64,000 nucleotides of DNA from Skeletonema tropicum (GCA_037178625.1 CM074131.1:4464001-4528000), one strand, 5' to 3'. Positions 11,384 through 22,361 are shown, counted from the first letter of the stretch. The notes: a model not told the origin generated them from the sequence alone. A program made the numbers and translations.

Positions 11384-11739
11384 TAAATTCTGAATATGTA
11401 AAAGAGATGCTGATAGATTAATACTGGAGGGGCCAATAATGTGATGCATTGGAAATTGTACTCCGCACACATCAACGAGCTTGCATTAAGAGTTGAGACA
11501 GATAGCACTGCTTAAGATCTCATATGTATGGAAGGCAATTAACTTGATGATACGAAGAGTAAACATATAGATGCTAATATAACTAAATAGGTAATTAGGA
11601 GTATATTGCATGCAGGCACCTATGTCGAAGGAAATTGAAGAAAAGGAAGGACCCCCTTGATTACGATGCCTGCACCACTTGTCACACATCGCTCTTTCCT
11701 TGCGCTTTCGACGTTGAGGTTTGACAAGTTTGATTCGAG
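11384..11739. other. Intergenic region between She9-like gene and LRR pseudogene
   Basis: About 350 bp, probably holding the 3' UTRs of the convergent flanking genes. No feature seen. Confidence 0.4.
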
Positions 11740-12660
11740 CTAACCGTCTTCATGTTCTTCGTCATCAAGATTGGCTTTCCACAGCACAAGTTCAAGTTCA
11801 AGCAAGCGCCGCAGCCTCTTTCAATAAAAGATGATGCTCGTAATTGTACTCCTCCAATCGGTGTAGCACCGACTCCATCCATTGCACGATCGCTGCAGTT
11901 TTCTCCACGGCGGGAATGTAGGGAAGAATCTCATTGATTCGATCCAATTCTTCCCTCATTCCGACTTTCCATCGGTCCAGGCTCAAATAAGTAGGACACG
12001 GATTGATGAATTCCACCAACAAGCTCAACAGTGGATAAACGATTGCACCAAGCAAACACATCCCTCAGGGGAAGGATGTGAGAGACAGCATCCGGAGGAA
12101 ACAGATCAATCTTCAACGGGATGGCAATCGTCTCAAATTGATACACCCAGAGAGAAAGCCTCTCGTCTCACTACCTCAATCCCTTTTCCGGCAGAATTAC
12201 ATCAGTCAAACGTCCACAATTCACAAATGCATGCTCTTCAATCTGTACAATAACGGAAGTGAGGACAAGGCGCCTCAACGAGTTGCAGTTATCAAATGCC
12301 ATGTACCCAATTGTTCGTAGATCATTACTGAATTCGACATCCACCAGACGTGTACAAGAATCGAATGCCTGTAATTCAATGTGCTTGACACCTGTCAATT
12401 TTGCTGCACGCGGAGAAGAGTGCAGCCGACAAATGCCCGTTTTATTTATTCTTATAACTCCTTGATGGCATTCGAAACAGCTTAAGCGAGTGCAGTTGGA
12501 GAATGCATACTCTTCCACGATGGTGATATGGATGGTTCAACGATGACAACATGAGTGATGTGTGTCCTGAGATGTTGTGGAACTCGTCCACCCGTGCAGA
12601 TGCAGAATCTCGACGACATCGTCGAGGTTGTTGGGCTCGACTGCGTGGTCCATGATGATA
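11740..12660 (-). pseudogene. BspA-like (LRR_5) leucine-rich repeat gene, frameshifted
   Basis: Read on the minus strand, the parts of a typical diatom BspA-like protein appear in order but in changing frames: a Thr-His-Val-Val-Ile beta strand near 12540; repeats of the form Ala-Phe-x-Asn-Cys-x-x-Leu (about 12515-12180); the Ile-Pro-Leu-Lys...Cys-Asn segment; the Trp-Met-Glu-Ser-Val-Leu-His-Arg-Leu block; and a C-terminal Leu-Glu-Leu-x-Leu-Trp-Lys-Ala helix ending at 11740. Frame changes are needed near 12525, 12175, 11985 and 11815, so at least four small indels separate coding pieces. No intron explains them. Such genes form very large families in diatoms; this copy is dead. Confidence 0.75.
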
Positions 12661-13224
12661 TATAAGTGCACCGCTCTGCCCGCCCCCTGAGCTGTGCAAT
12701 AATCAAGGATCTGTGAGAGTAGATACGCAATAATGAAATTTACATACATGCATTCTGAAGAATCATTACTTTACTGTCGTTCGAGGAGGCCGAACATCTT
12801 GAATCCAAGATCGGTGGTGGTGAGTTGCAGAAGATCTCGGAGGTGACCCTGATGAGGGACGAAAATGTCTGTCCAACAACAACTTACCGTCTTATTTGAC
12901 TCGACGCAGAGTGACACTGACATCACCCACTTTTCTCCGAAAAAGTGACGCCGAAGTGACGCAAAATGCCGTGCAAAATGCTTGAAAAACACGACTAGCT
13001 GAGTGCCACTGATTCTGAATCCACCACTCAAATGCAGTGTGGCAAAATACAAGAGTTTTGCATTGGGTTGCATCAAAATGCATCAAAAATGGCGTCGAAG
13101 AGTTGCCGAGCGAGAAAGTGCATGAAAGCAGCCACGAATGAAGACATGTTGCCGTTGCTGGTTGCTTGTGCGCTTGCTGCTTGATACATCATAGTTGATA
13201 GAAAGACGAAAGAGAATTTCAAGG
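12661..13224. other. Intergenic region with a dispersed repeat
   Basis: The region upstream of the ankyrin pseudogene. It contains a dispersed repeat at about 12893-12990 and nothing else I can name. Confidence 0.4.
12893..12990 (+). repeat. Dispersed repeat shared with 22911-23002
   Basis: The two copies share about 90 bp, including TTTGACTCGAC, AGAGTGACACTGACATCACC and TGCCGTGCAAAATGCT, with small indels. Each copy lies 100-350 bp upstream of a gene start (13225 and 23120). Confidence 0.7.
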
Positions 13225-14698
13225 ATGAGCGAGAGCGGCAATAATGGCAGACAATCATCTCAATCGTTGTTGAGAGATTTGGATAGTTATTGTTCATCGA
13301 CTTGCTTTCAGAGGAAGGCCTGCGCGAATTGATTGAGCGACATGATCCAACATCAAATAATGATATCGGCAATTTCAATTATGAATTCTTCTTTCGGGCA
13401 TATCGCAATGAAAGGGTCAACGAAGGAATAATTCGATGTCTCATCGAATATTTTCCTGATGCTGCTAGGGCTACTGATGAACGTGGGTGCACACCGCTCC
13501 ATTACGCATGCAACAAAAGTATGACACGGGGGATAATTGAACTCCTCATCGATGCAGCTCCCAACTCTGTTGGCAGTGTCACCAATTTCGGTGCGATGCC
13601 TCTCCACTGCTTATATGCTAACAAACGCATGAACGAAACAGCCTCGATGCAATTATTGAAGTTGTTTATCGAGAAGTGCCCTGCAGCAGCCCGGCATGCT
13701 GATAGTTCAGGCAGTCTTCCAATTCACTATGCGGCTGTGTATAGATGTCCTGAGTTTGCAGCCTATTAATTGAAGCGCATCCTGGATCTGAGCGAATAGC
13801 CGATTCCGCGGGCTGGCTCCCTCTCCACTTTGCATGTGAAAATAACCATGTCGGCAAAGTAGAATATTTGTACAACCTTTACCCCGATGCCATCAATCAC
13901 GCTGACACAAAGGGATATTATCCGATTCACTACGCCATTATGGGCATGCGAGGAAACCCAGAAACTGCCATTGATACCGTGCAATACCTGTTGGATTGCG
14001 ATCCCAATGTGAAATTTCACAAGCGGCGAGGAAAATCTCTTTTTCATTATGCTTGCAAGTGGAATTATAATGATTCAAATATCGATGCTGCTTTTGAAAT
14101 TATCAAGGCAATTTACGATGCACACCCAGAAGCTATTGAAGACAATAGACTTGCGTCCAATATCCACCGCTATCACCAACAAGTGCAAGCATTCATCAAC
14201 ATTGAGACAGTCTACGCTCGCCAAGCCAAAGATCACCGTCTAATGATGACACCTGATGCCAATGGACAACTCCCGCTGCACAAAGCGCTTCAGGGCAACG
14301 TCAGGCTTGGCTCCATCAAGTTGTTGGTAGAAGGCAATCCTTCTGCGATAAGAAGTGTCGATGATAGCGGTGCATTTCCCCTGCATATCGCATGTCAACA
14401 TCATAAATCCACTAGCGTCGTGAAGTACCTGATTAGCCTTGCAGATATCACACTTGATGCAATTGATAGGCAAGGGAATACCGCCCTTCATTATGCTTGC
14501 CGAGGTGCTAGACGTGGAACCATTGCGATGTTGCTGACAACATATGATGCTGTAACTGTATCGAAACGAAATGCGCAAAAGAAGCTTCCAATCGATTTGC
14601 TTTGGGAGAGCGATGCAGTGGAAGAGAGGGAGAGCGTCGAATACATCGAGAGTGTCTTCAGGCTCTTGAAGGCTCATCCTGAGACGATTATGAACTGA
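13225..14698 (+). pseudogene. Ankyrin-repeat gene copy 1, two 1-bp deletions
   Basis: It aligns along its length with the intact copy at 16346-17824. The matching ATG is at 13225 (Met-Ser-Glu-Ser-Gly-Asn). Relative to copy 2, one base is missing near 13299, just before the Leu-Leu-Ser-Glu-Glu-Gly-Leu-Arg block, and one near 13757 in the Pro-Glu-Phe region, so the reading frame changes twice. Ankyrin units (Pro-Leu-His-Tyr-Ala-Cys, Leu-Pro-Ile-His-Tyr-Ala and so on) are otherwise well kept, and the stop at 14696-14698 matches that of copy 2. The damage is recent. Confidence 0.85.
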
Positions 14699-14900
14699 AA
14701 TGCAACACAGCAACACAACAAGCCAAGACGGGTGGCTGTTCGTTTTAGAATCAATAGGAGGAGGAGTTGGGTGCAGTATGAGAGAATGGTTCATGCTGCA
14801 GGTAAACTTCTTATTTCTGATAGCAAGCGTATTATGATATCTTTTTCTTGTGTAAATGTATTTAGTGATTGATTACCCTCTATGGCACCAGACTTCACTC

Positions 14901-15093
14901 GTTCCTTCCACAGTCTTCGGGGAAGGGAAGATGCAATCTACACTCTTTACAGCTCCCTGCTGCTGACTCCTCGCCTACATAATAATAATATAACAGAAAT
15001 TTTAATTATTATTATGTAGGCGAGGAGTCAGCAGCAGGGAGCTGTAAAGAGTGTAGATTGCATCTTCCCTTCCCCGAAGACTGTGGAAGGAAC
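14901..15093. repeat. Perfect 89-bp-arm palindrome (hairpin)
   Basis: 14901-14989 is the exact reverse complement of 15005-15093, with a 15-nt loop. Copy 2 of the ankyrin duplication has only the single-arm sequence, continuing from CCTACAT directly into ATTTGGGT. In copy 1 the same continuation appears after the second arm, so the inverted arm was added after duplication. The loop contains an inverted copy of the dispersed CTGTTAT motif. Confidence 0.9.
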
Positions 15094-16345
15094 ATATTTG
15101 GGTGAATGTTTAATCACCGATAGCAAGCAGGGACTCGAGGCCAACCAGTTTGGGTTCAACTGCCTTCGTGGTCTCATTCCAGGATAATCTTCAGTTTGCA
15201 AGTGCAAGGGAACAGAAGACTTACATGAACATCTTCAGGTTATTTGGTACGCACGTTAGAAAGGAGAGACAAACGAAACGGCTCAAACTGGCGATGTCGG
15301 TCATGACAGCCAGATGAAAGCGAGAGATAGAGAGAGAGAGAGAGAGAGAGTTGAAGAAGTAGCGAGATAGGCAACTGTATACTAATCGACATATATTCAT
15401 GAACCGTGGAGGGGCGCTGCAAGATCATGTGTTATTTATTACGAAATTTAACCGGCACTCAAACTCTCCATCCGGCACTTGATTCTTGATCATCAAGATT
15501 GAACTGTAAAGTCAAAGGCGGCTCCGCCGTCGGTTCTTGCTCGTCATCGCCTCTGCCCTTCTCTGCACTAAATGGATACAATGAGGAGTTCTGATAACAT
15601 ACCGAAACACAACAGAGAGACTGCGGGTGTGGTGCCGTACTTTAAAATTTCTGTTATATTATCAATGCTGTGTGGGTGAAATCTATGACGAAGATACAAA
15701 AACCGCACCCTGCCCAGTTGCTGACTGAAACATATCTTGGATGTTTTCGAGAGCCCGTTTGGCCAAAGGGTTGTGAGTGGAATGCTTCAAAACTTTGTAA
15801 CAACCAATGTGAAAACCCCACACATACAATGAGTGCATGGTTGGATGAACAACCAAGAAAAATGGCAGGGCAACAAATCACTGACCAAAATGAAGAGTGA
15901 AGACATCCTCTTGCCTACCTGTCCATCACCACAAGATTTGTCCTTCTACTTCGAACAACTTACGAGAACTTGTATGTTGATGTTCTCCAGAAGTTCTAGA
16001 AATCGCTCTCGTGTCTACTACAACTTCATGAGAGGCCGACCGAGCGAGTGGCTTATCTGCAGTTGATGAGAAATTATTGAATAGACCACGCACGGGAACC
16101 AGAGAAAAAGTATGAGTGCCTCCGTCGTGAAAGGATAAGTACTTAAATATTTGTTGATTGAATCGCAAGCCCCGCTGTGACAAGAAATGACTATGAAACG
16201 GGATTCAGAAAATGAGAAGAGCAAGGAGCAGGAAAAAGAGCAAAGAGCTCTGCTCTACCTATTGTACTCCCAAAAGAATCAGACAGAAGACAACTTGCCG
16301 CTTGCCACGGCTTGCCAATGTTGCTTGTTAGAAAGAATTTCAATG
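15094..16345. other. Spacer between the ankyrin copies
   Basis: Contains the 3' flank of copy 1, a GA microsatellite (about 15321-15350) and a dispersed motif at 15636-15656. Upstream in-frame codons reach an ATG at 16187, but homology with the other paralogues starts at 16343/16346. No other gene seen. Confidence 0.45.
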
Positions 16346-17824
16346 ATGAGCGAGAACGGCAATATTCGCAGACAATCAGCTGAAATGCTGTTGAGAGAAT
16401 TGGATAATTATTGTTCATCAGACTTGCTTTCCGAAGAAGGCCTGCGCGAATTGATTGAGCGACGTGAATTGACATCCATCAATAATATTGGCAATTTCAA
16501 TTATCAATTCTTCTTCGATGCATGCCGCAATGAAAGGGTGGACGAGGGAATAATACGATGCCTTCTCGAATATTTTCCTCATGCTGCCAGGGCTACTGAG
16601 GGTGGGTGGTCGCCGCTCCATTACGCATGCAACAAAAGTGCGACACGGGGGATAATTGAACTCCTCATCGATGCTGCTCCCGACTCTGTTCGCAGTGTAA
16701 GCAATAAGGGTTGGATGCCTCTCCATTATTTATGTGATAACAAACGCATGAACGAAAAAGACTCGATACAATCATTGAAGTTGCTTATCGAGAAGCACCC
16801 TGAAGCAGTCCGGCATGCTGATAATTACGGCACTCTTCCAATTCACGTAGCGAGTGCGATGAAATCTCCTGACTTTTGCCGTGTGTTGATCGAAGCATAT
16901 CCTGGATCTGAGCGAATAGCCAATGCCGCAGGCTGGCTCCCTCTCCATCGTGCATGCGCAAACATCACAGTTGCCAAAGTAGAATTTTTGCACACACTCT
17001 ACCCCGATGCCATCAATCACGCATCAACGCAGGGAGATTATCCAATCCACTGCGCAATTCTAGGCCTGCGCATGCTAGGAAACCCAGAGAGTGCCATTGA
17101 TACCGTGCAATACCTGTTGGATTGCGATCCCAATGTGAAATTTCAGAAGTGTGAAGGACAGTCTCTTTTCCATTATGCTTGCCGTTTGAATTATAATAAA
17201 TCAAACATCGACGTTGCTCTTGAAATCATCAAAGCAATTTACGATGCACACCCAGAAGCGATCGAACACAATAGAATCGCGTCCAATATCCAACACTATC
17301 ACCAACAAGTGCAAGCATTTATCAACTCACAGTTAGTCTATGCTCGTCAAGCTAAAGACCTCCGCCTAATGACAACACCTAATGGCAATGGACGACTCCC
17401 GCTGCACAAAGCACTTCAGAACAATGCTAGGCTTGGATCAATCAAGTTGTTGGTGAAAGGCAATCCTTCTGCGAGTAGATATATCGATGATAGCGGTGCA
17501 TTACCCCTGCATATTGCGTGTCAGCATCACAAATCTGCTAATGTTGTTAAGTACTTGGTTGGCCTTGCAGATATCACACTTAATGCAATTGATAGGCAAG
17601 GGAGCACCGCCCTTCATTATGCTTGCCGTGGTGCTAGATTTGGAACCATTGCGATGTTGCTGAAAACATATGATGCTGTTTCAGTATCGAAACGAAATGT
17701 TCACAAAAAGCTTCCCATCGACCTTCTTTGGGAGAGCGATGCGGTGGAGGAGAGGGAGAGCGTCGAATACATCGAGAGTGTCTTCAGGCTCCTGAAGGCT
17801 TATCCCGAGACGATTATGAACTGA
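16346..17824 (+). CDS. Ankyrin-repeat protein (intact tandem copy)
   Basis: 492 residues from the second Met of a Met-Met pair; this start matches the starts of the other two paralogues in the window, although the frame is open to an ATG at 16187. The conserved N-terminal block Leu-Ser-Glu-Glu-Gly-Leu-Arg-Glu-Leu-Ile-Glu-Arg is followed by about ten degenerate ankyrin units spaced 33-40 residues apart, each with a Pro-Leu-His or Pro-Ile-His helix start (for example around residues 77, 112, 150, 185, 219). No signal peptide, membrane segment or catalytic domain is visible. It is a lineage-specific scaffold-type family; the ligand is unknown. Confidence 0.8.
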   Translation: MSENGNIRRQSAEMLLRELDNYCSSDLLSEEGLRELIERRELTSINNIGNFNYQFFFDACRNERVDEGIIRCLLEYFPHAARATEGGWSPLHYACNKSATRGIIELLIDAAPDSVRSVSNKGWMPLHYLCDNKRMNEKDSIQSLKLLIEKHPEAVRHADNYGTLPIHVASAMKSPDFCRVLIEAYPGSERIANAAGWLPLHRACANITVAKVEFLHTLYPDAINHASTQGDYPIHCAILGLRMLGNPESAIDTVQYLLDCDPNVKFQKCEGQSLFHYACRLNYNKSNIDVALEIIKAIYDAHPEAIEHNRIASNIQHYHQQVQAFINSQLVYARQAKDLRLMTTPNGNGRLPLHKALQNNARLGSIKLLVKGNPSASRYIDDSGALPLHIACQHHKSANVVKYLVGLADITLNAIDRQGSTALHYACRGARFGTIAMLLKTYDAVSVSKRNVHKKLPIDLLWESDAVEERESVEYIESVFRLLKAYPETIMN

Positions 17825-18430
17825 AATGCAACAAAGCAACACAACAGCCAGGACGGGTGGCTGTTCGTTTTAGAATCAATAGAAGAGGAAGAGGAGTAGG
17901 GTGCAGTATGAGAGAATCGTTCATGCTGCGCAGGTACACTTCTCATTTCTGATAAGTAGCAAGCGTATTATGATATTGATATCTTTTTCTTGTGTAAATG
18001 TATTCAGTGATTTGATTACCCTCTATGGCACCAGACTTCACTCGTTTCTTCAATCTCAGTCCATCGTCAATTTTCAGGGAAGGTCTGAACGACACTTTTT
18101 ACAGCCTCCACTTGCTGCAATTGCTGACTCCTCGCCTACATATTTGGGTTTCTGTTAAATCGCCGATACTCAGCAGGGATATGAGGCCAACTAGTTTGAT
18201 CGTTGGTGCATTCCAGCAGATAATGCAATGTTCTAGAGAAGGCTTGATCTTCTAAATGAGACAGACAAACTAACAAGTTGCGAGAAAGGAGTTGCTGTTC
18301 TGAAAAATACATAATAACGACTCAAACTGGCGATGTCGTCCGTCATGGCAGCCAGATGAAAGCGAGAGAGAGAGTTGAAGAAGTAGTGAGAAATGCAACT
18401 GTACACTAATCGACATATATTTCTACTATA

Positions 18431-18496
18431 TATGAGTGTTAGTATGAATAGCTCTCCATATGATGATGATGGTTGTACGATTCTTCAGAGCATAAT
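18431..18496. other. Short gap before the minus-strand secreted gene
   Basis: The end of the ankyrin duplication is followed directly by the 3' end of the minus-strand gene. Nothing else is seen. Confidence 0.3.
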
Positions 18497-21400
18497 CTAC
18501 AAAAACTTAAAGCCACACAATATTGGTATGGCTATCGTTGTTGTCAGCAATAATGATCGTTGTGTACCACCAACTCTATCTCCACCAGATTTGGCTGCTT
18601 CCTGCTGATTCTGCCACTTCTTCTGAGCCCAGTATTTCATCTTGTTGTACTCTTCAATTGACATTTCTTCAGATTTGCCATTTGACTTTGGTGGTGGCTT
18701 GATATTTTGACGCTTTGTGCCTTTGGATGATTTGGTACTTTTGGTTGATTCTCTTGAAGAATACTTATCAGATGCTGAGTCGCCAACCTTTCCTGAGCTG
18801 CTCTTCTTATTGCCATGTCCTTTTCCACTGCTCGATTGTGAGATCCACCAGACGATTTAGAACTTGATCCACCGGGAGAAACAGAAGAGCTGCTTGATGG
18901 GTCTGAGCCCTTGCTAACTTGCCATTGCCATGCTGGATCTACTTGCCAAGCTGGGTCTACCCACACTCCTCCTGGAGGAGAAGTAGTGGACTTCCACCAG
19001 TCATCGGATTCTTCTGGCTTGTACGACTTCGCTGACACTGATACTGACACCGGTCTCTTCTCATTGCCAGCACTCCAACCAACATCGCTACTACTGTACG
19101 ACATGGACATAGACATGGACGCATCGCCACCCAAGCTGCCTCCTTTCTTCTTCTTTGATGATTTTGACTTGGAAGCTTTGCTCTTACCATTCTTACCATG
19201 AACATACATTGGTCTATCCCATTTGAATCTATCATTCGACGATGAACTATCCCATCTCCCCCACTTGCCACCCCAGCTAAAGTTATCTGACTGGTCATCA
19301 CTTCCCCAGCCGGAACTGCCCTATCCATTATTTGAGAATGATAGCCAATCGCCACCCGCGATTGAGGAATCCACCTCATGGGTCGCAAATAAGATTTGGA
19401 TGTTTTGGATTTGAAAGCTTTGGTAGCATGGGTATAGATATTATCTTCTGATGATGATGCCCATATTCCTGAGGGAGGGCGACCATCAGGCTTACTTGGA
19501 CCTGAGGGAGGGCGATCAGGATTACTTGGAGGTGGAGGAGCTGCTGGATCCGCGGTAGTTGTTGGTGTTGGAGCTAAAGTAGGTTCAATAGATGGTTCTA
19601 CGTTGGGTGATGGAGTGGTGGGCAAATCTTCGACTTCCGACGGACTGAGTGTAGGTTCAGCCGTCGGGTTAGCAGTTGGTTCCTCAGTCGTCGGATTGAA
19701 TGTAGGTTCCTCTTCCTCTTCCTTTCCCTTTCTCGTCGGATCAAGAATTGGAGTCTTGGTGAGGAAATCCGTCGGATTATCAGTTGGTCTAGGAGTCGTT
19801 GGGGACATGGTTGGAGATATTGTAGGAGTCTCCTGAAGGACCAAAGAAACCCAATATTCGTTAGCCTGAGCTATTAATGTGTGCATGACGAGAACAAATC
19901 AACTCCATTGTCACATATACTACTTACCGTAGGTCTCCCAGTCGTTGGGGTCATGGTTGGACTCAATGTAGGATTGTCCTGAATGACGAAAGAAACAAGA
20001 TTAGTTAGCCTAAACTTATGTGTGGGTTAAGAAAATAAATCATCAACTCCAGTGTCAAGTAACATAAGTACTACTCACAGTGGGACTCCTTATAGGGCTC
20101 TGCGTTGGGCTCAGTGTAGGGCCCAGCGTTGGTGACTCCTATATGAATGAGGAAAAGTTTCGTTAGCCAATGTGTGCGTTAGGAAAAAAAATCACCAATT
20201 CGATTGTCAAGCAGCAGAACCAGAACTACTACTTACCGTAGGTTTCAGTGTAGGGCTCAGCGTTGGTGAAAGCTGAAGAAGAAAAGAGGGCAGTACCATA
20301 AATGCATTAGCACTGAATATCTTCAACTCAACAAGAAAATCGTCATCTTCCCCTTGTCAACATACTAATACTACTTACCGTAGGGCTCAGTGTAGGGTTC
20401 GTCGTTGGTGAAAGCTGAAGAAGAAAGAAAGGGCAGAAAAAGTTTCATTAGCACTGAACGTTTAAACTCGACAAAATGTCAACTCCAATGTTAACATACT
20501 ACTTACCGTAGATCGGCAAAAAGTGGCTAGGCTGACCATACACTTAGCCGGCTTCTTGAAGGGCTCTTTGATGGTGAGCTCTAAATAAAGAACGAAGGCG
20601 AAGGGGGAAACAAATCTCATTAGCCACAATACAGAATGATCATCTTCAACAACTCAACAAATCATATCAACTCCATTTTGTGTTGACGACATAATACACA
20701 CTACTTACAGAAGGGCTCGCCAAAGGTTTCGATGAAGGGGATCCCGAAGGGGAACTTGTAGGTTTCGAGGAAGGCAAATCCGTGGGACTAAATGTAGGAA
20801 ATACCGGATTCAAATACGGCAATTCCACATAAAAGATTTTTACAACTCCATCTGTATTCGGCAGGCCAGTCAGTTTGGGTGTCCATGTGTAGACAAAATC
20901 CACCCAATGGTTGCCAGGAGTTAATGGAATGACCAAATTCTTCGTGGTTGTTTGCGGAGTGGTGATACTGCCACCTGTAGCTGCCACTCCATCTATCAAT
21001 ATCTGAAAAAGTTGTCCATTGGTTTCTCTAACGTTGGCAGTAGGCGATCTGTAGTGTTACCCTATCCAATATATTGCCAATTGTTGCTTCTCAGCCGCCA
21101 CAGGGGTATACTACCCTGTAAAGGTGCTTAAAATGCTGCTCTCGGTGAGCTGAGTTCGAATCCGTGCTGTATCTCATTTTTTATAAAACAAAATTGTTAG
21201 CCCCACTTCTAGCTGGGCTGGAGGGTTAACCCCAAAAAAACTCGCCTTATCCAGTTTCCTTGGGTCTTTGGCTCCATACCACACATTCATCGCACCATGA
21301 TTCGAAACTAACTAAGATACACCCCGGATTTGAACTCAGCTCACTGAGAGGATTTCAGAACTGTGCTCACCTTTATCATAGCACCAATATTCGCTTAGAA

Positions 21401-22361
21401 GCAATCTGCTGGATAGGCTAACACTACAGATCGCCAGTAAAGGAGACTATCACTATCATATCTCCACCTGCAAATACATCACCTTTATTGCTGCCACCAC
21501 AGACATGTAACGTTGATTTGGACCACCGTTCATCCGGGCGCTTCGACTTGATTGTTCAGTTTGCTTACCTCCCTCCCTCATATTTTGAGCAAAATCCAAA
21601 AAATTGTAGAACTACTAGCTTTTACTGCATATTTTGTGCATGAAGAAGGTTTGTTGAGGGAGCCAATTTCTGTGTTGGAGGTCGACGTTTAGGGGGGCGC
21701 CCCTGGATTTTGATATTCTTATGAAGGAGCTGCTTTAGTTCCACATATTTAGCGTTCGAAACTCCCTCCCTCCCTCACTTTTTGGAATTAGGCGTGAGCA
21801 AACTGAAAAATCAAGTCAAAGCGCCCTCCTACCTGAGCGCCGTTGAAATTGGGACTTTGCAGAAAGTAAGTCTCTTGATTCGATCGCTTTACCGACCAGG
21901 GCACACCATTTTCACTCGCATAGGAGGTCCAAAATGAATAATCTTGTGGCCATTCGTTGTCAAGATTGGCGCTAGGAGGAGGAGGACCAAAGATGAATGG
22001 ATTGAGTTCCATATAATATACGCAGTCTACACTAGGTCTATTCGATGGCAGCATTGAAGGAGATTGTGATGGTTTGAGGGAAGGTTTGTGCGATTCAGAT
22101 GGTGATAGTGAAGGTTTGAGCGATTCAGATGGATTGCCTGAGGTGACTAAGATGGTTTGAGTGAAGGTACCACTGAGGGAGACTGAGATGGTACGGCCGA
22201 CGGAGACTGAGATTGAGATGGCTGTGACTGTGACGAAGGTTCGAGTGTTCGAGCGATGGCACCGCTGACGGTACAACAGAAGGCGTGGGTGATGGTTCAG
22301 GTGTCTGAGCATATGCTCCAGTGCAAATAGCGGCGAGACAGAAAGCTTGATATTTCACCAT
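18497..22361 (-). CDS. Secreted PT/SP-rich protein with W- and K-rich tail, silica-protein-like
   Basis: Starts at ATG 22361 with a clear signal peptide ending Gly-Ala-Tyr-Ala before Gln-Thr-Pro-Glu-Pro-Ser. Ser-Pro-Ser repeats follow, then a Tyr/Trp/Pro-rich region and a beta-rich domain (exons about 22361-21833, 21546-21428 and 21048-20709) ending in Lys-Pro-x-Ser-Ser-Pro repeats. Next come microexons of 36-60 nt (about 20415-20379, 20272-20237, 20140-20079, 19980-19930), each encoding Leu-Ser-Pro-Thr units, then a long Pro-Thr exon from about 19835. The tail has Trp/Gly/Ser stretches and lysine clusters such as KSKASKSKSSKKKK, with stop at 18497-18499. Lysine KxxK clusters alternating with aromatic-rich stretches recall silaffin/cingulin-type biosilica proteins. 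Apparent frame changes near 22235, 22150, 19385 and 18845 and a TAG near 19322 suggest decay or unrecognised splicing. Exon limits in the middle are tentative. Confidence 0.5.
21043..21435. mobile_element. 393-bp TIR element A inside an exon (introner-like)
   Basis: TIRs of about 25 bp (GGCGATCTGTAGTGTTA / TAACACTACAGATCGCC) are flanked by a 4-bp duplication AGTA (21039-21042 and 21436-21439). It interrupts the beta-rich exon of the secreted gene. In gene orientation the left TIR offers the donor GATCT|GTAGTG and the right TIR the acceptor CTACAG|ATCGCC. Splicing there would leave 14 nt of TIR plus the 4-nt duplication, 18 nt in all, in frame and without stops. Both halves carry a GAGTTCRAATCC-like tRNA B-box in opposite orientation. 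Confidence 0.85.
21536..21826. mobile_element. 291-bp TIR element C forming an intron
   Basis: Inverted repeats of about 33 bp (GGGCGCTTYGACTTGATT...) lie at 21536-21568 and 21794-21826, flanked by a 3-bp TCC duplication (21533-21535, 21827-21829). In the minus-strand gene the donor CAG|GTAGGA lies just outside the left end and an AG acceptor lies inside the right TIR (intron 21832-21547). The join is phase 0 and restores a continuous frame into the beta-rich exon. Confidence 0.75.

Larger units (their letters stand above)
13225..18430 (+). repeat. Tandem duplication of the ankyrin locus
   Basis: 13225-15430 and 16346-18430 are homologous in the same order: ankyrin gene, a shared 3' flank, then the GA-rich tract and CATATAT region near 15330-15400 and 18365-18420. 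The 3' flank of copy 1 additionally contains the large palindrome at 14901-15093. A 900-bp spacer separates the units. Confidence 0.8.

Noticed and set aside
8400..12660. Sequencing error as the general cause of the frameshifts
   Set aside because: Frameshifts cluster in repeat-family copies and transposons, while large ORFs nearby (RING gene, kinase, ankyrin copies 2 and 3) are clean. Individual cases still need read support.
18911..19201. Plus-strand frame rich in Met-Asp repeats and Phe
   Set aside because: Antisense of the Lys/Ser/Met-rich tail of the secreted protein.
19603..19836. Plus-strand Val-Gly/Ser-rich frame opposite the PT exon
   Set aside because: Complement of the Pro-Thr repeats on the minus strand; no independent support.
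21140..21170. B-box-like sequence as a tRNA gene
   Set aside because: No matching A box or cloverleaf, and the same sequence recurs inverted within a TIR element.
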